Assembly (NCBI GenBank): GCA_937872445.1 | Contig: CALMSL010000064.1 | Location: 1-53,393 of the forward strand | Direction of reading: 5' to 3' | Length of the DNA: 53,393 bases | Source of the DNA: an uncultured Microbacteriaceae bacterium | GTDB lineage: Bacteria; Actinomycetota; Actinomycetes; Actinomycetales; Microbacteriaceae | Part shown: in pieces, positions 53,347 through 53,393 of the stretch | How the letters are laid out: every line of letters starts with the position of its first letter | How positions within the stretch are numbered: position 1 is the first letter of the stretch | The notes under the pieces: model-generated | What the model was told of the DNA's origin: nothing | The model's database searches: none | What the model saw: only the letters and a program-made list of their open reading frames with translations | Position numbers and translations under genes: made by a program

Positions 53347-53393
53347 GTGCGCACGCGCGACTTCCACACCGCCGGTGAACCGTTCCGCATTGT
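53347..53393 (+). CDS. Start of a second proline racemase-family gene, cut by window edge
   Basis: From the GTG at 53347 the frame reads MRTRDFHTAGEPFRI before the window ends. The motif D-x-H-T-A-G-E-P-x-R-I is the N-terminal signature of the proline racemase family, including trans-3-hydroxy-L-proline dehydratases and hydroxyproline epimerases. An in-frame ATG at 53326 would add seven residues (MWHITGP) but would put the operator inside the gene. CATATT at 53332-53337 could be a -10 element for a leaderless GTG start. Only 15 residues are visible, so the enzyme type cannot be decided. Confidence 0.65.
   Translation, partial: MRTRDFHTAGEPFRI

Overview
The window reads as chromosome of a high-GC Gram-positive bacterium. 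The best guess is an actinobacterium of the Microbacteriaceae. The basis is high GC by eye (not computed), many GTG starts, gene order, and protein families such as a four-helix DUF6121-like protein and a paired FluC. No rRNA, tRNA, CRISPR array or insertion sequence was recognised.

Layout, left to right. (1) 1-5823, minus strand: the S10 ribosomal protein operon, rpsJ-rplC-rplD-rplW-rplB-rpsS-rplV-rpsC-rplP-rpmC-rpsQ-rplN, cut by the window edge inside rplN. A long leader lies upstream (5824-6234). (2) 6412-7353: a lone AbiEi-like protein with a nuclease-like C-terminus. (3) 7606-11981: the str operon rpsL-rpsG-fusA-tuf, with a readable promoter (TTGACC-N17-TATTCT) at 12239-12267 and a clear terminator after tuf. 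(4) 12278-26115: thirteen tightly packed minus-strand genes. Eleven form a complete monoderm type IV pilus machine (pilB, pilT, pilC, pilA, three minor-pilin-like genes, prepilin peptidase, pilM, pilN, pilO) and two are trailing membrane proteins. This block sits between rpoBC and the str operon. (5) 26540-33992: rpoB-rpoC, with a promoter at 34169-34197 and a very large nested palindrome directly after the rpoC stop. (6) 34320-40125: housekeeping and accessory genes. They are a ureohydrolase, a divergent spermidine-synthase-like protein, a PQQ-type sugar dehydrogenase lipoprotein, two FluC subunits, a SprT-like protein, a CGNR regulator and a ComB-like phosphatase. (7) 40184-53393: a hydroxyproline utilisation locus.

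The hydroxyproline locus has three units transcribed leftwards. The first (46555 to 40184) encodes a three-subunit D-hydroxyproline dehydrogenase, a DapA-family deaminase, a two-cysteine 4-hydroxyproline 2-epimerase and a 2-oxoglutarate-semialdehyde dehydrogenase. Together these would convert trans-4-hydroxy-L-proline to 2-oxoglutarate. The second (51363 to 46658) encodes a five-component LIV-type ABC importer. The third (53255 to 51469) encodes an enolase-superfamily enzyme and a GntR/FCD regulator. A fourth gene, on the plus strand at the right edge, begins like a second proline-racemase-family protein. Related AT-rich dyads lie before all of these units. At the importer the dyad fills the promoter spacer, which suggests a local repressor regulon.

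The most unusual non-coding signals are these. A dispersed two-hairpin repeat occurs in three copies (6235-6307, 11063-11122, 34251-34309) with a constant core and stem arms that change while staying paired. A nested palindrome with a 25-bp outer arm follows rpoC. A folded leader precedes pilA, and a 15-bp hairpin separates the importer's binding-protein gene from its permease genes.
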